Shown here piece after piece: positions 17,669-26,254 of a stretch of DNA of 64,000 nt. Source of the stretch: Bacillus sp. 1NLA3E (lineage in GTDB: Bacteria; Bacillota; Bacilli; Bacillales; Cytobacillaceae). Made by a program: the position numbers and the translations under genes. The notes below the pieces were generated by a model. It did no database searches, was not told the origin of the DNA, and was given only the letters and a program-made list of their open reading frames with translations. Location: NCBI RefSeq assembly GCF_000242895.2, contig NC_021171.1, positions 3,444,001-3,508,000 of the forward strand, read 5' to 3'. The stretch's first letter is position 1; every line of letters begins with the position of its first letter.

Positions 17669-18364
17669 ATGATTAATACTAGTTTCAGTCTTTATGAGGT
17701 CATGATACGAAATTTTAGTAGTAATGAAACAATCCAAAAAATAAAACCAGGAACGATTTTGTTCCAAGAAAAAGATCCTGTCGGACATGTCTATATCTTG
17801 TTAAAAGGCTCTATAGCGGTTGGACGGGTTCATGTAAAAGGAAAAGAGTTTATCTTAAAAATTTTAAGCGGTGAAGATCTATTAGTGGAATATCAGGTAT
17901 TTAATCCATCTCCGCGTTATCACTATAGCGCAAAAACGATCTCAGACTGTGAAATGCTGATGATCAAAAGAGAGGATTTTGAGAAATTCCTGGAAAATAA
18001 CATGTTGGCCCTTCAGATTTATAGTCATTGGATAAGTACGAAGTATTTAAAAGCACAAATGAAATGTCAAGACCTTATTATGAATGGAAAAAAAGGTGGA
18101 TTGTACTCCATCCTTATTCGCCTCTGCAACAGTTATGGTGTCATGACAGATGAAGGCATACTGATTGACCTACCTTTGACACACCAAGAACTAGCTAATC
18201 TAACTTACGGCACTCGTGAAGTTATTCAAAGATTACTGAAGGAACTTCGGGAAAACGATGTTCTCATATATCGTCAGCAAAAATTTATTGTTAAAGATTT
18301 AGCTTATATTAAAGCACATGTTGATTGTCAAAATTGCCCTTATGAAATATGCGGCGTTAATTAA
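17669..18364 (+). CDS. fnr: Anaerobic regulator Fnr, Bacillus type
   Basis: A 231-aa Crp/Fnr-family transcription factor. A cyclic-nucleotide-type beta-roll (about 20-110) is followed by a dimer helix and a helix-turn-helix (LTHQELANLTYGTREVIQRL, about 170-190). The C-terminus has C220-x2-C223-x4-C228, the same spacing as the 4Fe-4S ligands C227, C230 and C235 of B. subtilis Fnr; D135 in QDLIMNGKKG stands where its Asp ligand would be. The ATG at 17669 follows GAGGTGAGGAAA; the open frame upstream is not translated on this reading. In B. subtilis fnr is beside narK, so this location is different. Confidence 0.9.
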   Translation: MINTSFSLYEVMIRNFSSNETIQKIKPGTILFQEKDPVGHVYILLKGSIAVGRVHVKGKEFILKILSGEDLLVEYQVFNPSPRYHYSAKTISDCEMLMIKREDFEKFLENNMLALQIYSHWISTKYLKAQMKCQDLIMNGKKGGLYSILIRLCNSYGVMTDEGILIDLPLTHQELANLTYGTREVIQRLLKELRENDVLIYRQQKFIVKDLAYIKAHVDCQNCPYEICGVN

Positions 18365-18373
18365 TTGAACTAC

Positions 18374-18407
18374 GCAAAAAGATTGTGCCTGTGCACAATC
18401 TTTTTGC
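18374..18407. terminator. Bidirectional terminator between fnr and yqgC
   Basis: GCAAAAAGATTGTGC pairs perfectly with GCACAATCTTTTTGC around a 4-nt loop, with As and Ts on both sides. It serves two convergent genes. Confidence 0.85.
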
Positions 18408-18409
18408 TT

Positions 18410-18892
18410 CTATCGAACAACAATGAAAAAATAAATGATCATAATTACTTGGATCACACCCTTTGTAATAACGCTGCTTACAAAGCCTATCACTGACCCA
18501 AACCCAATGGTGGTAGCTTCTTTTATTCTTTTTTTATTAATGATCATTTCAGCTAGAATAGCACCTAAAAAGGGGCCTATCAATATTCCAAAGACTGGGA
18601 TGACAAACGGCCCAACCAACAGACCAATTGTACTTCCCCATATACCAGCATTTGAGCCCCCATACTTTTTTATTCCGACCATATTAGCGATATAATCTGC
18701 TCCAAATAAGAGAACTACAAATAATCCTTGGATAAGCCAAAATAGCCACCCAAACCGTTCAAATGTAAACAAAAAACCATAGGCAATAAAACCAGCTATT
18801 ATTAATAACACACTCGGTATAATTGGATATACAAGACCAACAAAGGCAACAACAAATAAAAAAATAATAACAATCCAAGCTAAAATAGACAT
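18410..18892 (-). CDS. yqgC: DUF456 membrane protein YqgC
   Basis: A 160-aa, very hydrophobic protein with about four to five membrane segments and the glycine-rich DUF456 motif GIWGSTIGLLVGPFVIPVFGILIGPFLGA. Its function is unknown. The position between sodA and yqgB matches B. subtilis yqgC, although fnr has been placed between sodA and it. It is transcribed divergently from yqgB with only 109 bp between them. Confidence 0.85.
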   Translation of the reverse strand: MSILAWIVIIFLFVVAFVGLVYPIIPSVLLIIAGFIAYGFLFTFERFGWLFWLIQGLFVVLLFGADYIANMVGIKKYGGSNAGIWGSTIGLLVGPFVIPVFGILIGPFLGAILAEMIINKKRIKEATTIGFGSVIGFVSSVITKGVIQVIMIIYFFIVVR

Positions 18893-19001
18893 CTAATAAA
18901 CCTCTATTCTAATAAGTATAGGATTAGAATAACCCGAAAACTTGTACAAAAACATAGGTAACGCTAAAATAAAGTGTTAACTATAAAAAAGGGTGATCAA
19001 A

Positions 19002-19769
19002 TTGAACATTTTTAAGCAATTAATAAAAAGTATTTATTCTCCTCAAGACATTGCCCGGTTTCGCTTTCAGGGAATCGGAAAAACAATCCTGTTTGTGTTT
19101 TTACTCTCCTTATTGTCCATTATTCCAACTGTCATTCATCTCAGTACAGCCATTACAGAAGGAGTCAGTAGTGCAAAGGACACAGTTAGTCATGAATTCC
19201 CTTCGTTTAACATTAAAAACGGTGTGCTAAAATCAGACTTGGAGAAGCCTAAAACTATAACCAAAAATGGTTTTGCCATTGTTTTTGATTCAACTGGTGC
19301 TGCAAACGAAAAAGACCTTAAAAATATTGATAACGGGTTCGCCTTTTTAAAAAGCGAACTGGTCTTTATCGCTGGGGGGCAAACACAAGCCTATCCTTAT
19401 TCGATGGCCCAGGATTTTACCTTAACAAAAAATGATCTGGTAGATTTAATTGATAGCATTGATTCTTCCTTATTAATTTTACTACCATTATTATTCTTAG
19501 TTATCTATATTTTTACCTCAGGGATAAAGTTTATTGAAGTATCCATTCTTGCCCTGTTTGGATTAATGATTAAAAATATGATAGGCAGACAGTTACATTA
19601 CCGACAACTTTGGAGAATGTCTGCTTATAGCGTGACCTTACCAACATTATTTTTCACTATAATGGCCGCTATCAAAACAGAAGTTACAGGAGCATTTTTC
19701 ATTCACTGGATCGTTGCTTATATTGTCCTATTTTTAGCAATTAAGGAAATTCCCCAAGCAAAAAAATAG
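19002..19769 (+). CDS. yqgB: DUF1189 membrane protein YqgB
   Basis: A 255-aa protein with one N-terminal membrane segment (ILFVFLLSLLSIIPTVIHL), an extracellular domain of about 110 residues, and three or four C-terminal membrane segments. DUF1189 proteins have no known function. AAAGGGTG lies 6 nt before TTG at 19002, so that start is preferred over GTG at 18993. It is followed by its own terminator. Confidence 0.83.
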   Translation: MNIFKQLIKSIYSPQDIARFRFQGIGKTILFVFLLSLLSIIPTVIHLSTAITEGVSSAKDTVSHEFPSFNIKNGVLKSDLEKPKTITKNGFAIVFDSTGAANEKDLKNIDNGFAFLKSELVFIAGGQTQAYPYSMAQDFTLTKNDLVDLIDSIDSSLLILLPLLFLVIYIFTSGIKFIEVSILALFGLMIKNMIGRQLHYRQLWRMSAYSVTLPTLFFTIMAAIKTEVTGAFFIHWIVAYIVLFLAIKEIPQAKK

Positions 19770-19784
19770 TTTTCCCCCTTACCT

Positions 19785-19816
19785 AAAGCGCATCAAGCGA
19801 TGATGCGCTTTTTTAG
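19785..19816 (+). terminator. yqgB terminator
   Basis: AAAGCGCATCA pairs perfectly with TGATGCGCTTT around a 5-nt loop and runs into Ts. Confidence 0.85.
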
Positions 19817-19878
19817 TTCTACACCCTACTTTATCCGCATATATATGGGACAAACTTCTATTTTGAAGAGGTGTCCAA

Positions 19879-20202
19879 ATGAAACGGCTATTCGGAGCAT
19901 TAATAATAGTTCTAATCCTCTATGTTATTTACCACGATCTGAATGACGGAACCTTACCCACAGAAAATAAAAAGAATGATGCAATTCCAGTCTCTACCGT
20001 TACTGATATGACTTATATTGAAGAGGTAGTAAAACCAGGCGCCACGGTGCTTACCATCGTGGAAAAAAACTCACAGAACCCTCTTCCTGTCTCAATAACT
20101 AAATTGATTTCAGATTTCCAAAAATTAAATGCAGGAAAAAAACCAGAAGAAATTCAAATTGGCCAAAGTTATAAATTTCCTACTTACCCCAAACCTGACT
20201 AA
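19879..20202 (+). CDS. yqfZ: LysM-like membrane-anchored protein YqfZ
   Basis: A 107-aa protein with an N-terminal membrane anchor (residues 3-18) and a C-terminal LysM-like fold: VVKPGATVLTIVEKN, then FQKLNAG and IQIGQSYKFP. LysM modules bind peptidoglycan, so an outward-facing wall-associated role is likely, but the ligand is not known. AAGAGGTGTCCAA precedes the ATG. Place and size match B. subtilis yqfZ just before ispG. Confidence 0.78.
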   Translation: MKRLFGALIIVLILYVIYHDLNDGTLPTENKKNDAIPVSTVTDMTYIEEVVKPGATVLTIVEKNSQNPLPVSITKLISDFQKLNAGKKPEEIQIGQSYKFPTYPKPD

Positions 20203-20316
20203 CAGGGTAAGACGCCGTGATTCTTGTCAACTGTGGTCATTCATTGTTACAATGAGGATGTGTTTATACTGGATGTTTGTATTCAACATTCCATTTTTTT
20301 AAAGGAGCGACCACCA

Positions 20317-21423
20317 TTGAGTGAAATGATACATCGTACAAAAACCCGCCCAATAAAAGTTGGGAACTTAACGATTGGCGGAAACAGTGAGCTAGTAATC
20401 CAAAGTATGACGACTACAAAGACTCATGATGTTGAAGCAACCGTAGCAGAAATTAAGCGACTTGAAGAAGCTGGCTGCCAAATGGTTCGTGTGGCTTGTC
20501 CTGATGAAAGAGCAGCAAACGCAATCTCGGAAATCAAAAAGCGGATAAATATTCCACTCGTCGTTGATATTCATTTTGATTATAAATTAGCATTAATAGC
20601 GATCGCTGGAGGAGCAGATAAAATCCGCATCAATCCAGGGAACATTGGTAAACGTGAAAAAGTAGAAGCAGTCGTAAAAGCAGCAAAAGAACGCGGAATT
20701 CCGATTCGAATCGGTGTAAATGCAGGATCATTGGAAAAGCGGATCTTAGATAAATACGGCTATCCGACTGCGGATGGAATGGTCGAAAGTGCCCTCCATC
20801 ACATTAAAATTTTAGAGGACCTTGATTTCCATGACATTATAGTTTCGATGAAAGCTTCAGATGTAACTTTGGCCATTGAAGCATATGAAAAAGCGGCAAG
20901 GGCTTTTGATTACCCACTACACTTAGGAATAACCGAGTCTGGAACATTGTTTGCCGGTACGGTTAAAAGTGCTGCCGGCTTAGGGGCGATTTTAAGTAAA
21001 GGCATTGGTAATACACTTCGGATTTCTTTAAGTGCAGATCCAGTTGAAGAAGTAAAGGTAGCCCGAGAACTTCTTAAGGTGTTTGGACTATCTTCCAATG
21101 CAGCTACCCTAATTTCCTGTCCAACGTGTGGAAGAATTGAGATCGACCTTATCAGTATCGCAAATGAAGTCGAAGAATATATTCAAAAAATTAAAGCACC
21201 GATTAAAGTGGCTGTTCTTGGTTGTGCCGTTAACGGGCCTGGAGAGGCAAGGGAAGCTGATATAGGGATTGCTGGCGCAAGAGGTGAAGGTTTACTTTTC
21301 CGCAAAGGGAAAATCGTTCGTAAGGTCCCTGAGGCCACAATGGTTGAAGAATTAAAAAAAGAAATCGATCAAGTTGCGGCAGAGTATTTTGCAAAACTAG
21401 CTGAGACGCAAAACCAAGCGTAA
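20317..21423 (+). CDS. ispG: HMB-PP synthase IspG (MEP pathway)
   Basis: A 368-aa iron-sulfur enzyme making (E)-4-hydroxy-3-methylbut-2-enyl diphosphate from MEcPP, the step before IspH. The N-terminal TIM-barrel has [10 protein letters not shown]; the cluster ligands are the CPTC pair in [12 protein letters not shown] and the later Cys in [11 protein letters not shown]. The frame opens 31 codons earlier, but AAAGGAG lies upstream of TTG at 20317, and the resulting N-terminus ([15 protein letters not shown]) lines up with known IspG proteins. ispH, the next enzyme, is 8 kb away in the same window. Confidence 0.95.
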   Translation: MSEMIHRTKTRPIKVGNLTIGGNSELVIQSMTTTKTHDVEATVAEIKRLEEAGCQMVRVACPDERAANAISEIKKRINIPLVVDIHFDYKLALIAIAGGADKIRINPGNIGKREKVEAVVKAAKERGIPIRIGVNAGSLEKRILDKYGYPTADGMVESALHHIKILEDLDFHDIIVSMKASDVTLAIEAYEKAARAFDYPLHLGITESGTLFAGTVKSAAGLGAILSKGIGNTLRISLSADPVEEVKVARELLKVFGLSSNAATLISCPTCGRIEIDLISIANEVEEYIQKIKAPIKVAVLGCAVNGPGEAREADIGIAGARGEGLLFRKGKIVRKVPEATMVEELKKEIDQVAAEYFAKLAETQNQA

Positions 21424-21433
21424 AGGTATAAGA

Positions 21434-21465
21434 AAAGCGCCTGGCACATGTGCCAGGCGCTTTCT
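21434..21465. terminator. Bidirectional terminator between ispG and yqfX
   Basis: AAAGCGCCTGGCAC pairs perfectly with GTGCCAGGCGCTTT, with T residues on both strands. The genes converge. Confidence 0.85.
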
Positions 21466-21488
21466 TATTGCTCCATAATGAAGATATC

Positions 21489-21959
21489 TTAAAAAAATGG
21501 GAGAATGAAAATACCTACGATAATGGCAATGGCACCAATGCCAATTGCCCAGCTACCAAGGCTTTCTGCTCCCTTACGTCGAGCTACAAACCCTAAGATT
21601 ATCCCTACAGCACCAAAAAGAATAGGTAAAACAAACAGTGAGATGATAGAAAGGGCTAAGGCTGTAAAACCAATCCCTTTCCCCCCTGTTTCGGTTTTAT
21701 CCTGAACTTGATTTTTTGAATCTCGATCCCTGATAACATTTCGATTTAGAGATAAAGGTGCTGCTAATTCTGCCGCAGTTTCTTCGTGATAAACAGGTGT
21801 CGTTTTGTTAGTGACAACTACCTTGCTATTTACTGGAGCTGCAATTTCAGTGGAGGTTTCTTCAATATAACCAGGTGCAGGTAAACGGTGCTGAATATCT
21901 ACTGTATTCTTATCATTAAACTCGCTTATTGGAGTTCCGTTACTTCGTTCTTCTGCCAT
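21489..21959 (-). CDS. yqfX: DUF4190-type membrane protein YqfX
   Basis: A 156-aa protein with a hydrophilic N-terminal half containing two related segments (PAPGYIEETSTEIAAPVNS and TPVYHEETAAELAAPLSL) and a C-terminal half with two membrane segments around GFVARRKGAESLGSWAIGIGAI, the DUF4190 pattern. Function unknown. The imperfect EET-ELAAP duplication is the only internal repeat. Place matches B. subtilis yqfX. Confidence 0.75.
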   Translation of the reverse strand: MAEERSNGTPISEFNDKNTVDIQHRLPAPGYIEETSTEIAAPVNSKVVVTNKTTPVYHEETAAELAAPLSLNRNVIRDRDSKNQVQDKTETGGKGIGFTALALSIISLFVLPILFGAVGIILGFVARRKGAESLGSWAIGIGAIAIIVGIFILPFF

Positions 21960-22106
21960 ATTGATCCCTCACTTTCATTATTGGAGCCTTATTATTGTTT
22001 GCGAATTATCACCCTTTCACTATGTTAATGTTTGACTGTTATGTAGTTTGTTTCATTTTTTTAGACGGCATGAATTTATCCTATGAGAAAAAGGAGTTGA
22101 ATCACA

Positions 22107-22676
22107 ATGAGAAAACGTTTTGGAATCGATATTGATGGTACGGTTACTTGCCCATCTGCATTAATACCTTATATTAACTCATCTTTCAAATTAAATTTAT
22201 CTCTTAATGATATTACTCAATATGATTTAACACCTTTTGTAAATGTTTCAAGTGAGGAATTAGCAAAATGGTTTCTTGAAACAGAACCTGAAATATATGC
22301 TAATTCGCCGCTAGCTAAAGGTGCAAAGGAGATTTTAACGAAATGGGAGCAAACCCATGAGTTATTTTTTATAAGCGCACGAAGTTCTGACTTATTAAAG
22401 ATAACAGAGGATTGGTTTATCAATAATGATTTAAAATTTGACCACATCGATTTAATTGGTTCTCACCACAAAATAGAGGCAGCAAAAAATCATAATGTGG
22501 ATGTATTTTTTGAGGACAAACATGATAATGCAGTTATGATTCATGAAGAATGTAATATACCGGTCATTTTATTTAACACTCCATACAATCAGAATCCCAT
22601 TCCGGATGGAGTCATACGAGTCAATCACTGGCAGGAAGCGTATGTCTGGGTGGAAAAATGGTTAAAAAACGGCTAA
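22107..22676 (+). CDS. yqfW: HAD-family 5'-nucleotidase-like protein YqfW
   Basis: A 189-aa haloacid dehalogenase-fold protein. Motif I is GIDIDGTVTC with the nucleophile and acid Asp pair, motif II is the Ser in FFISARS, and motif IV is VFFEDKHDNA. This pattern is that of NT5C-type deoxyribonucleotidases; the actual substrate is not shown. AAAAAGGAG precedes the ATG. A terminator hairpin overlaps its 3' end. It converges with zur. Confidence 0.82.
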   Translation: MRKRFGIDIDGTVTCPSALIPYINSSFKLNLSLNDITQYDLTPFVNVSSEELAKWFLETEPEIYANSPLAKGAKEILTKWEQTHELFFISARSSDLLKITEDWFINNDLKFDHIDLIGSHHKIEAAKNHNVDVFFEDKHDNAVMIHEECNIPVILFNTPYNQNPIPDGVIRVNHWQEAYVWVEKWLKNG

Positions 22677-22696
22677 AAAATTTAGCCGTTTTTTTA
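22665..22696 (+). terminator. yqfW terminator
   Basis: AACGGCTAAA pairs perfectly with TTTAGCCGTT around three As and runs into seven Ts. The stop codon TAA of yqfW is inside the left arm. Confidence 0.85.
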
Positions 22697-22712
22697 TTAA
22701 GCTTAATTAAAT

Positions 22713-22760
22713 TTGGATGTTGATTTCCGCTTCAGGTGCTGCAATCAACAAAGTGTTAAA
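22713..22760 (+). repeat. Minimal remnant of the GC-rich repeat
   Basis: TGTTGATTTCCGCTTCAGG is followed after a few bases by GCAATCAACA and GTGTTAAA. These are the two core ends of the repeat family with nearly everything between them gone. It is 48 bp long and lies between the convergent genes yqfW and zur. Confidence 0.65.
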
Positions 22761-23171
22761 TTATGAGCACTCAGGGCATTTACCGTAAATTTCAAATTTG
22801 TGACCAGAAATATCGTAGTCCTTTAAATCTTCCTTCAGCCCAGACATTGGGCAGGCAGCAATTTCTTTTGTTTTCCCACAATCCATACAAATAAAATGAT
22901 GATGATGTTGTGAATGTGAGCAAGAAAATCGAAAGTGCTTTTCCCCAGATAATTCGGTCATTTCGAAAATTCCAAGCTCAACAAATAAAGATAAATTCCT
23001 ATAAATTGTGTCAAAGCTTAAGCCTGGATAACGATCCTTCATTTGGTCTAGGACATCTTTTGCCGTTAAATATTTGTTATTTACAGCGAAAAGTTGAAGC
23101 ATCTCTTCCCTTTTCCCCGTATGCTTAAATCCTTGATCCTTTAATAAATTTAGTGCTTCTGATACATTCAC
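22761..23171 (-). CDS. zur: Zinc uptake regulator Zur (Fur family)
   Basis: A 136-aa metal-sensing repressor. The N-terminal winged helix includes [18 protein letters not shown]; the dimerisation domain has the HSQHHHHF metal site and two structural-zinc CxxC pairs, CMDC and CPEC. The first GTG of the frame is part of the ribosome site AGAGGTGA, so translation should start at GTG 23171. It follows znuC and znuB on the same strand, the transporter it should control. Known as yqfV in B. subtilis. Confidence 0.93.
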   Translation of the reverse strand: MNVSEALNLLKDQGFKHTGKREEMLQLFAVNNKYLTAKDVLDQMKDRYPGLSFDTIYRNLSLFVELGIFEMTELSGEKHFRFSCSHSQHHHHFICMDCGKTKEIAACPMSGLKEDLKDYDISGHKFEIYGKCPECS

Positions 23172-23234
23172 ACAAATCACCTCTTTACACCGTTTAGCAG
23201 GACATAACTCCTTAACTTAAAGAAGTTTACTCGA

Positions 23235-24077
23235 TCAAACAGGTCGTGAATTTTCTATTTTCTTCAATAAAATAGTTAAGATTAAAATTAGAACGGCAAG
23301 CATTACGATCGTACCACCTGGAGCCAAATCTAAATAATAAGAAATAAATAAACCACCAAGTACCGCTATTTCACCAAATATGATTGAAAATAGAATCGTT
23401 TGTTTAAACCCTTTTGCTATTCGAATACTTGCAGCAACAGGCAAGGTCATTAACGATGACACTAGCAAGATTCCAACAATGCGCATCGAAGCGGCTATAA
23501 CAAGTGCAACCATTACAATAAAAATAAAATGGACACTTTTTGCAGCTATTCCTGAAGCTTTTGCAAATTCCTCATCAAAGGATAACAAAAATAATTCTTT
23601 ATAAAGTGAAAAGACGATGATGACCACAAAAATACTTATGATTAAGATGGTCCATAAATCAGAACGGCTTACGGCACTTACACTCCCAAACAAATAACTG
23701 TAAAGGTCTGTAGTAAATCCATCAGCTAAAGAGATAAAAATAACTCCTAAGCCAATTCCCCCTGAAAGGATAATTGGAATGGCCAATTCCTGATAATGTT
23801 TATATACACTTCGTAATTTTTCAATAAAGACCGAACCTGTAACGGAAAATGCTATCCCCAAATATAATGGGTTTAAATTAGCAAAAATAGCAAATTGCTT
23901 TTGCAACAGCAAGCTCGCTGCAATTCCCGCTAGTGTCACATGACTTAGGGCATCTGCAATAAGCGACAGGCGCCTTACAACGATAAAAACGCCAAGCAGC
24001 GGAGCAATAATTCCTATTATAATTCCTGTTAAAAATGCGTTTTGTAAAAATTCATAATGCAAAATTCCTGATATCAT
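23235..24077 (-). CDS. znuB: Zinc ABC transporter permease ZnuB
   Basis: A 280-aa ABC-3-family permease with about eight hydrophobic segments. The characteristic loop RRLSLIADALSHVTLAG, which contacts the ATPase, is near the N-terminus, and DEEFAKASG is in the middle. It forms the zinc or manganese import channel. Its start overlaps the znuC stop by 4 bp, so they are coupled. Zinc is inferred from the adjacent zur and the Zur box ahead of znuC. Confidence 0.9.
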   Translation of the reverse strand: MISGILHYEFLQNAFLTGIIIGIIAPLLGVFIVVRRLSLIADALSHVTLAGIAASLLLQKQFAIFANLNPLYLGIAFSVTGSVFIEKLRSVYKHYQELAIPIILSGGIGLGVIFISLADGFTTDLYSYLFGSVSAVSRSDLWTILIISIFVVIIVFSLYKELFLLSFDEEFAKASGIAAKSVHFIFIVMVALVIAASMRIVGILLVSSLMTLPVAASIRIAKGFKQTILFSIIFGEIAVLGGLFISYYLDLAPGGTIVMLAVLILILTILLKKIENSRPV

Positions 24078-24859
24078 CCATTTGTTCCCCCAATATCCAT
24101 ATGATGATGGGAAAGAACTTGAACAGCATGACCATAAAACTCTGTCATATCTCCCAATTTAAGTTCTTCAAACTCTCTTGTCTTCCCATGGAAATGGAGA
24201 TTGTTATTCAAACAGGCAACATGTGTTACCTTATCTGTAATTGTACCAATATCATGAGTGACCAGTAGCAGTGTTATCCCTTGCTGTTTATTCAAATCCT
24301 CCAAAAGTTGATAAAATGAATAAACGTTTTTTGCATCAACACCCACAGTCGGTTCATCCAGTATGAGAAGTTCGGGTTCACTCACTAGAGCTCTTGCAAT
24401 GAAAACTCGTTGTTGTTGCCCTCCTGATAACTCCCCGATATTGTGCTTAATGAAGGACTCCATACCTACAATTTGTATTGCTTTTACAACTTTTTCATGA
24501 TCTTCTTTTGTTAGATACCTAAACAAACCTAATTTTTTTGTTAATCCACTTGCCACTACTTCAAAAATAGTTGCGGGGAATCCAGTGTTAAATGCATTCG
24601 CTTTCTGGGACACATATCCGATTTTTTGCCAATCTCTAAACCGCTGTATTTCTTGTCCAAACAGGAGAATATTACCCGTTTGCGGCTTGATTAGGCCAAG
24701 AATAAGCTTTAGAAGAGTTGATTTACCTGATCCATTCGGTCCAACAATCCCAAGAAAATCTCCCTTATGAATCAAAAGATTAATGTCTTCCAAAACATTT
24801 TCTTTTTCGTAGCGGTAGGAAACATGTTGTATTTGAATAATGGGTTCTATTTGGTTCAT
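24074..24859 (-). CDS. znuC: Zinc ABC transporter ATP-binding protein ZnuC
   Basis: A 261-aa ATPase: Walker A GPNGSGKST, signature LSGGQQQR, Walker B LLILDEPTVGVD and H-loop LLVTHD. The His-rich C-terminus (YGHAVQVLSHHHMDIGG) is typical of zinc-importing members. It is the first gene of znuC-znuB-zur. No gene for the metal-binding lipoprotein ZnuA is present nearby, so the receptor must be encoded elsewhere. Confidence 0.92.
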   Translation of the reverse strand: MNQIEPIIQIQHVSYRYEKENVLEDINLLIHKGDFLGIVGPNGSGKSTLLKLILGLIKPQTGNILLFGQEIQRFRDWQKIGYVSQKANAFNTGFPATIFEVVASGLTKKLGLFRYLTKEDHEKVVKAIQIVGMESFIKHNIGELSGGQQQRVFIARALVSEPELLILDEPTVGVDAKNVYSFYQLLEDLNKQQGITLLLVTHDIGTITDKVTHVACLNNNLHFHGKTREFEELKLGDMTEFYGHAVQVLSHHHMDIGGTNG

Positions 24860-24874
24860 ATTATCACCTGTATA

Positions 24875-24931
24875 TCAGAATCATTCCGATTTAACATGTT
24901 GTAGTATACAATAACTTCTAATGCTTGTAAA
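24875..24931 (-). promoter_or_regulatory. znuC promoter with Zur box
   Basis: On the minus strand TTTACA (24926-24931) and TATACT (24903-24908) are 17 bp apart. Downstream, TCAGAATCATTCCGA (24875-24889) is a 7-1-7 dyad matching the Zur consensus TCGTAATnATTACGA at 12 of 15 positions. It covers the expected transcription start, so Zur with zinc bound should repress znuC-znuB-zur. Confidence 0.78.
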
Positions 24932-25019
24932 CCGTTTTTCACTACCAATGCAATCGGACTAAAATTATCATTAACAGTCACGATTATAAATTTTGACTCA
25001 TAAGTTATTATGAGGAGTG

Positions 25020-25280
25020 ATGGAAGTGAAGATTTTTGAAAACATTATTAATTACAAGCTGAAATCCATTACGGCTGAAGAATTATTAAAATATGCCAAT
25101 CAATTCCAACTTAAACTTTCCAAAAGTCAGGCAGAAAAAATCGCCAAATACTTAAGAGGAAGCAGCCTTAATATCTTCCAAGATGCACAACGTGCTCAAG
25201 TGATTAAAGACATCGCCAAAATTGCTGGTCCTGAAACAGCTATTGAAATTAATAAACTCTTTATTACATTTACTAGATAA
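25020..25280 (+). CDS. yqfT: DUF2624 protein YqfT
   Basis: An 86-aa soluble helical protein with no signal peptide, matching the DUF2624 family in size and sequence style (YANQFQLKLSKSQAEKIAKYLRG). Function unknown. GAGGAGTG precedes the ATG closely; a GTG at 25026 has better spacing and would give a protein two residues shorter, so the exact start is open. Neighbours zur and nfo match the B. subtilis order. Confidence 0.8.
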   Translation: MEVKIFENIINYKLKSITAEELLKYANQFQLKLSKSQAEKIAKYLRGSSLNIFQDAQRAQVIKDIAKIAGPETAIEINKLFITFTR

Positions 25281-25315
25281 ACAAAAAGCTGTGTGAAATC
25301 AACACAGCTTTTTGT
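25281..25315. terminator. Bidirectional terminator between yqfT and nfo
   Basis: ACAAAAAGCTGTGT pairs perfectly with ACACAGCTTTTTGT around seven bases. The genes converge. Confidence 0.85.
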
Positions 25316-25332
25316 TTTGATGATTTAAAAAT

Positions 25333-26226
25333 TTATCCTTGCATGATTTCGTCTAGAAGGTTTTCATTGAAAACCTGATTTCGTAGCATAGCAATTTCAT
25401 GCTTATAAGGTGGTCTTTTATCGTTTTTATCTTCCCCAACATATGGAGTCTCAAGTATTTTAGGAACACTCATTAATTGTGGGTGATGTACAATATAGTT
25501 GAGCGTTTTGAAACCAATTTTCCCAAAACCGATATTTTCATGGCGGTCTTTTCTCATGCCTCGCTCATTTTTACTATCATTAATGTGTAATACTCTTAAC
25601 CGGTCAACTCCGATAATTTTATCAAACTGGTTTAGGACCCCGTCAAAATCCTCGACAATATCATAACCAGCATCATGTGTGTGACATGTATCAAAGCAAA
25701 CAGATAGTTTATCATTGTAGTTTACTCCATCGATAATCATCGCAAGTTCCTCAAAGTTTTTGCCACATTCTGATCCTTTTCCTGCCATCGTTTCAAGTGC
25801 GATTTGGATATTCTCTTTTCCTGTTATTACTTCATTAAGACCTTCAACTATCCTTTTTATACCTAACTCTGTTCCTGCACTTACATGGGCACCAGGATGA
25901 AGCACAATTTGTTTTGCCCCAATCGCTTCTGAGCGTTCGATTTCGGTCCTTAAAAAATTAACCCCAAGCTCGAATGTAGCTATGTTAGTGGTGTTACCGA
26001 TGTTAATAATATACGGGGCATGGACGACGATTTCACCGATTCCATTTAGTTCCATATGCTTTTGCCCGGCCTCAATATTCAAGTCTTCAATCTTTTTACG
26101 TCTTGTATTTTGAGGAGCTCCTGTATATACCATAAACGTATTGGCACCATAAGAAACCGCTTCTTCACTAGCAGCTAATAACATTTTTTTCCCACTCATT
26201 GAAACATGTGATCCAATTTTCAACAT
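25333..26226 (-). CDS. nfo: Endonuclease IV (AP endonuclease)
   Basis: A 297-aa TIM-barrel enzyme that cuts DNA 5' of abasic sites in base-excision repair. Zinc-site segments are [46 protein letters not shown] and [10 protein letters not shown]. The frame has an ATG at 26232, but GGGGAGGA is only 2 nt from it and 8 nt from ATG at 26226, which gives [10 protein letters not shown], the usual family start. Its B. subtilis equivalent is yqfS. Confidence 0.94.
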   Translation of the reverse strand: MLKIGSHVSMSGKKMLLAASEEAVSYGANTFMVYTGAPQNTRRKKIEDLNIEAGQKHMELNGIGEIVVHAPYIINIGNTTNIATFELGVNFLRTEIERSEAIGAKQIVLHPGAHVSAGTELGIKRIVEGLNEVITGKENIQIALETMAGKGSECGKNFEELAMIIDGVNYNDKLSVCFDTCHTHDAGYDIVEDFDGVLNQFDKIIGVDRLRVLHINDSKNERGMRKDRHENIGFGKIGFKTLNYIVHHPQLMSVPKILETPYVGEDKNDKRPPYKHEIAMLRNQVFNENLLDEIMQG

Positions 26227-26254
26227 AAACATCGTCCTCCCCTCTCACCAGATG

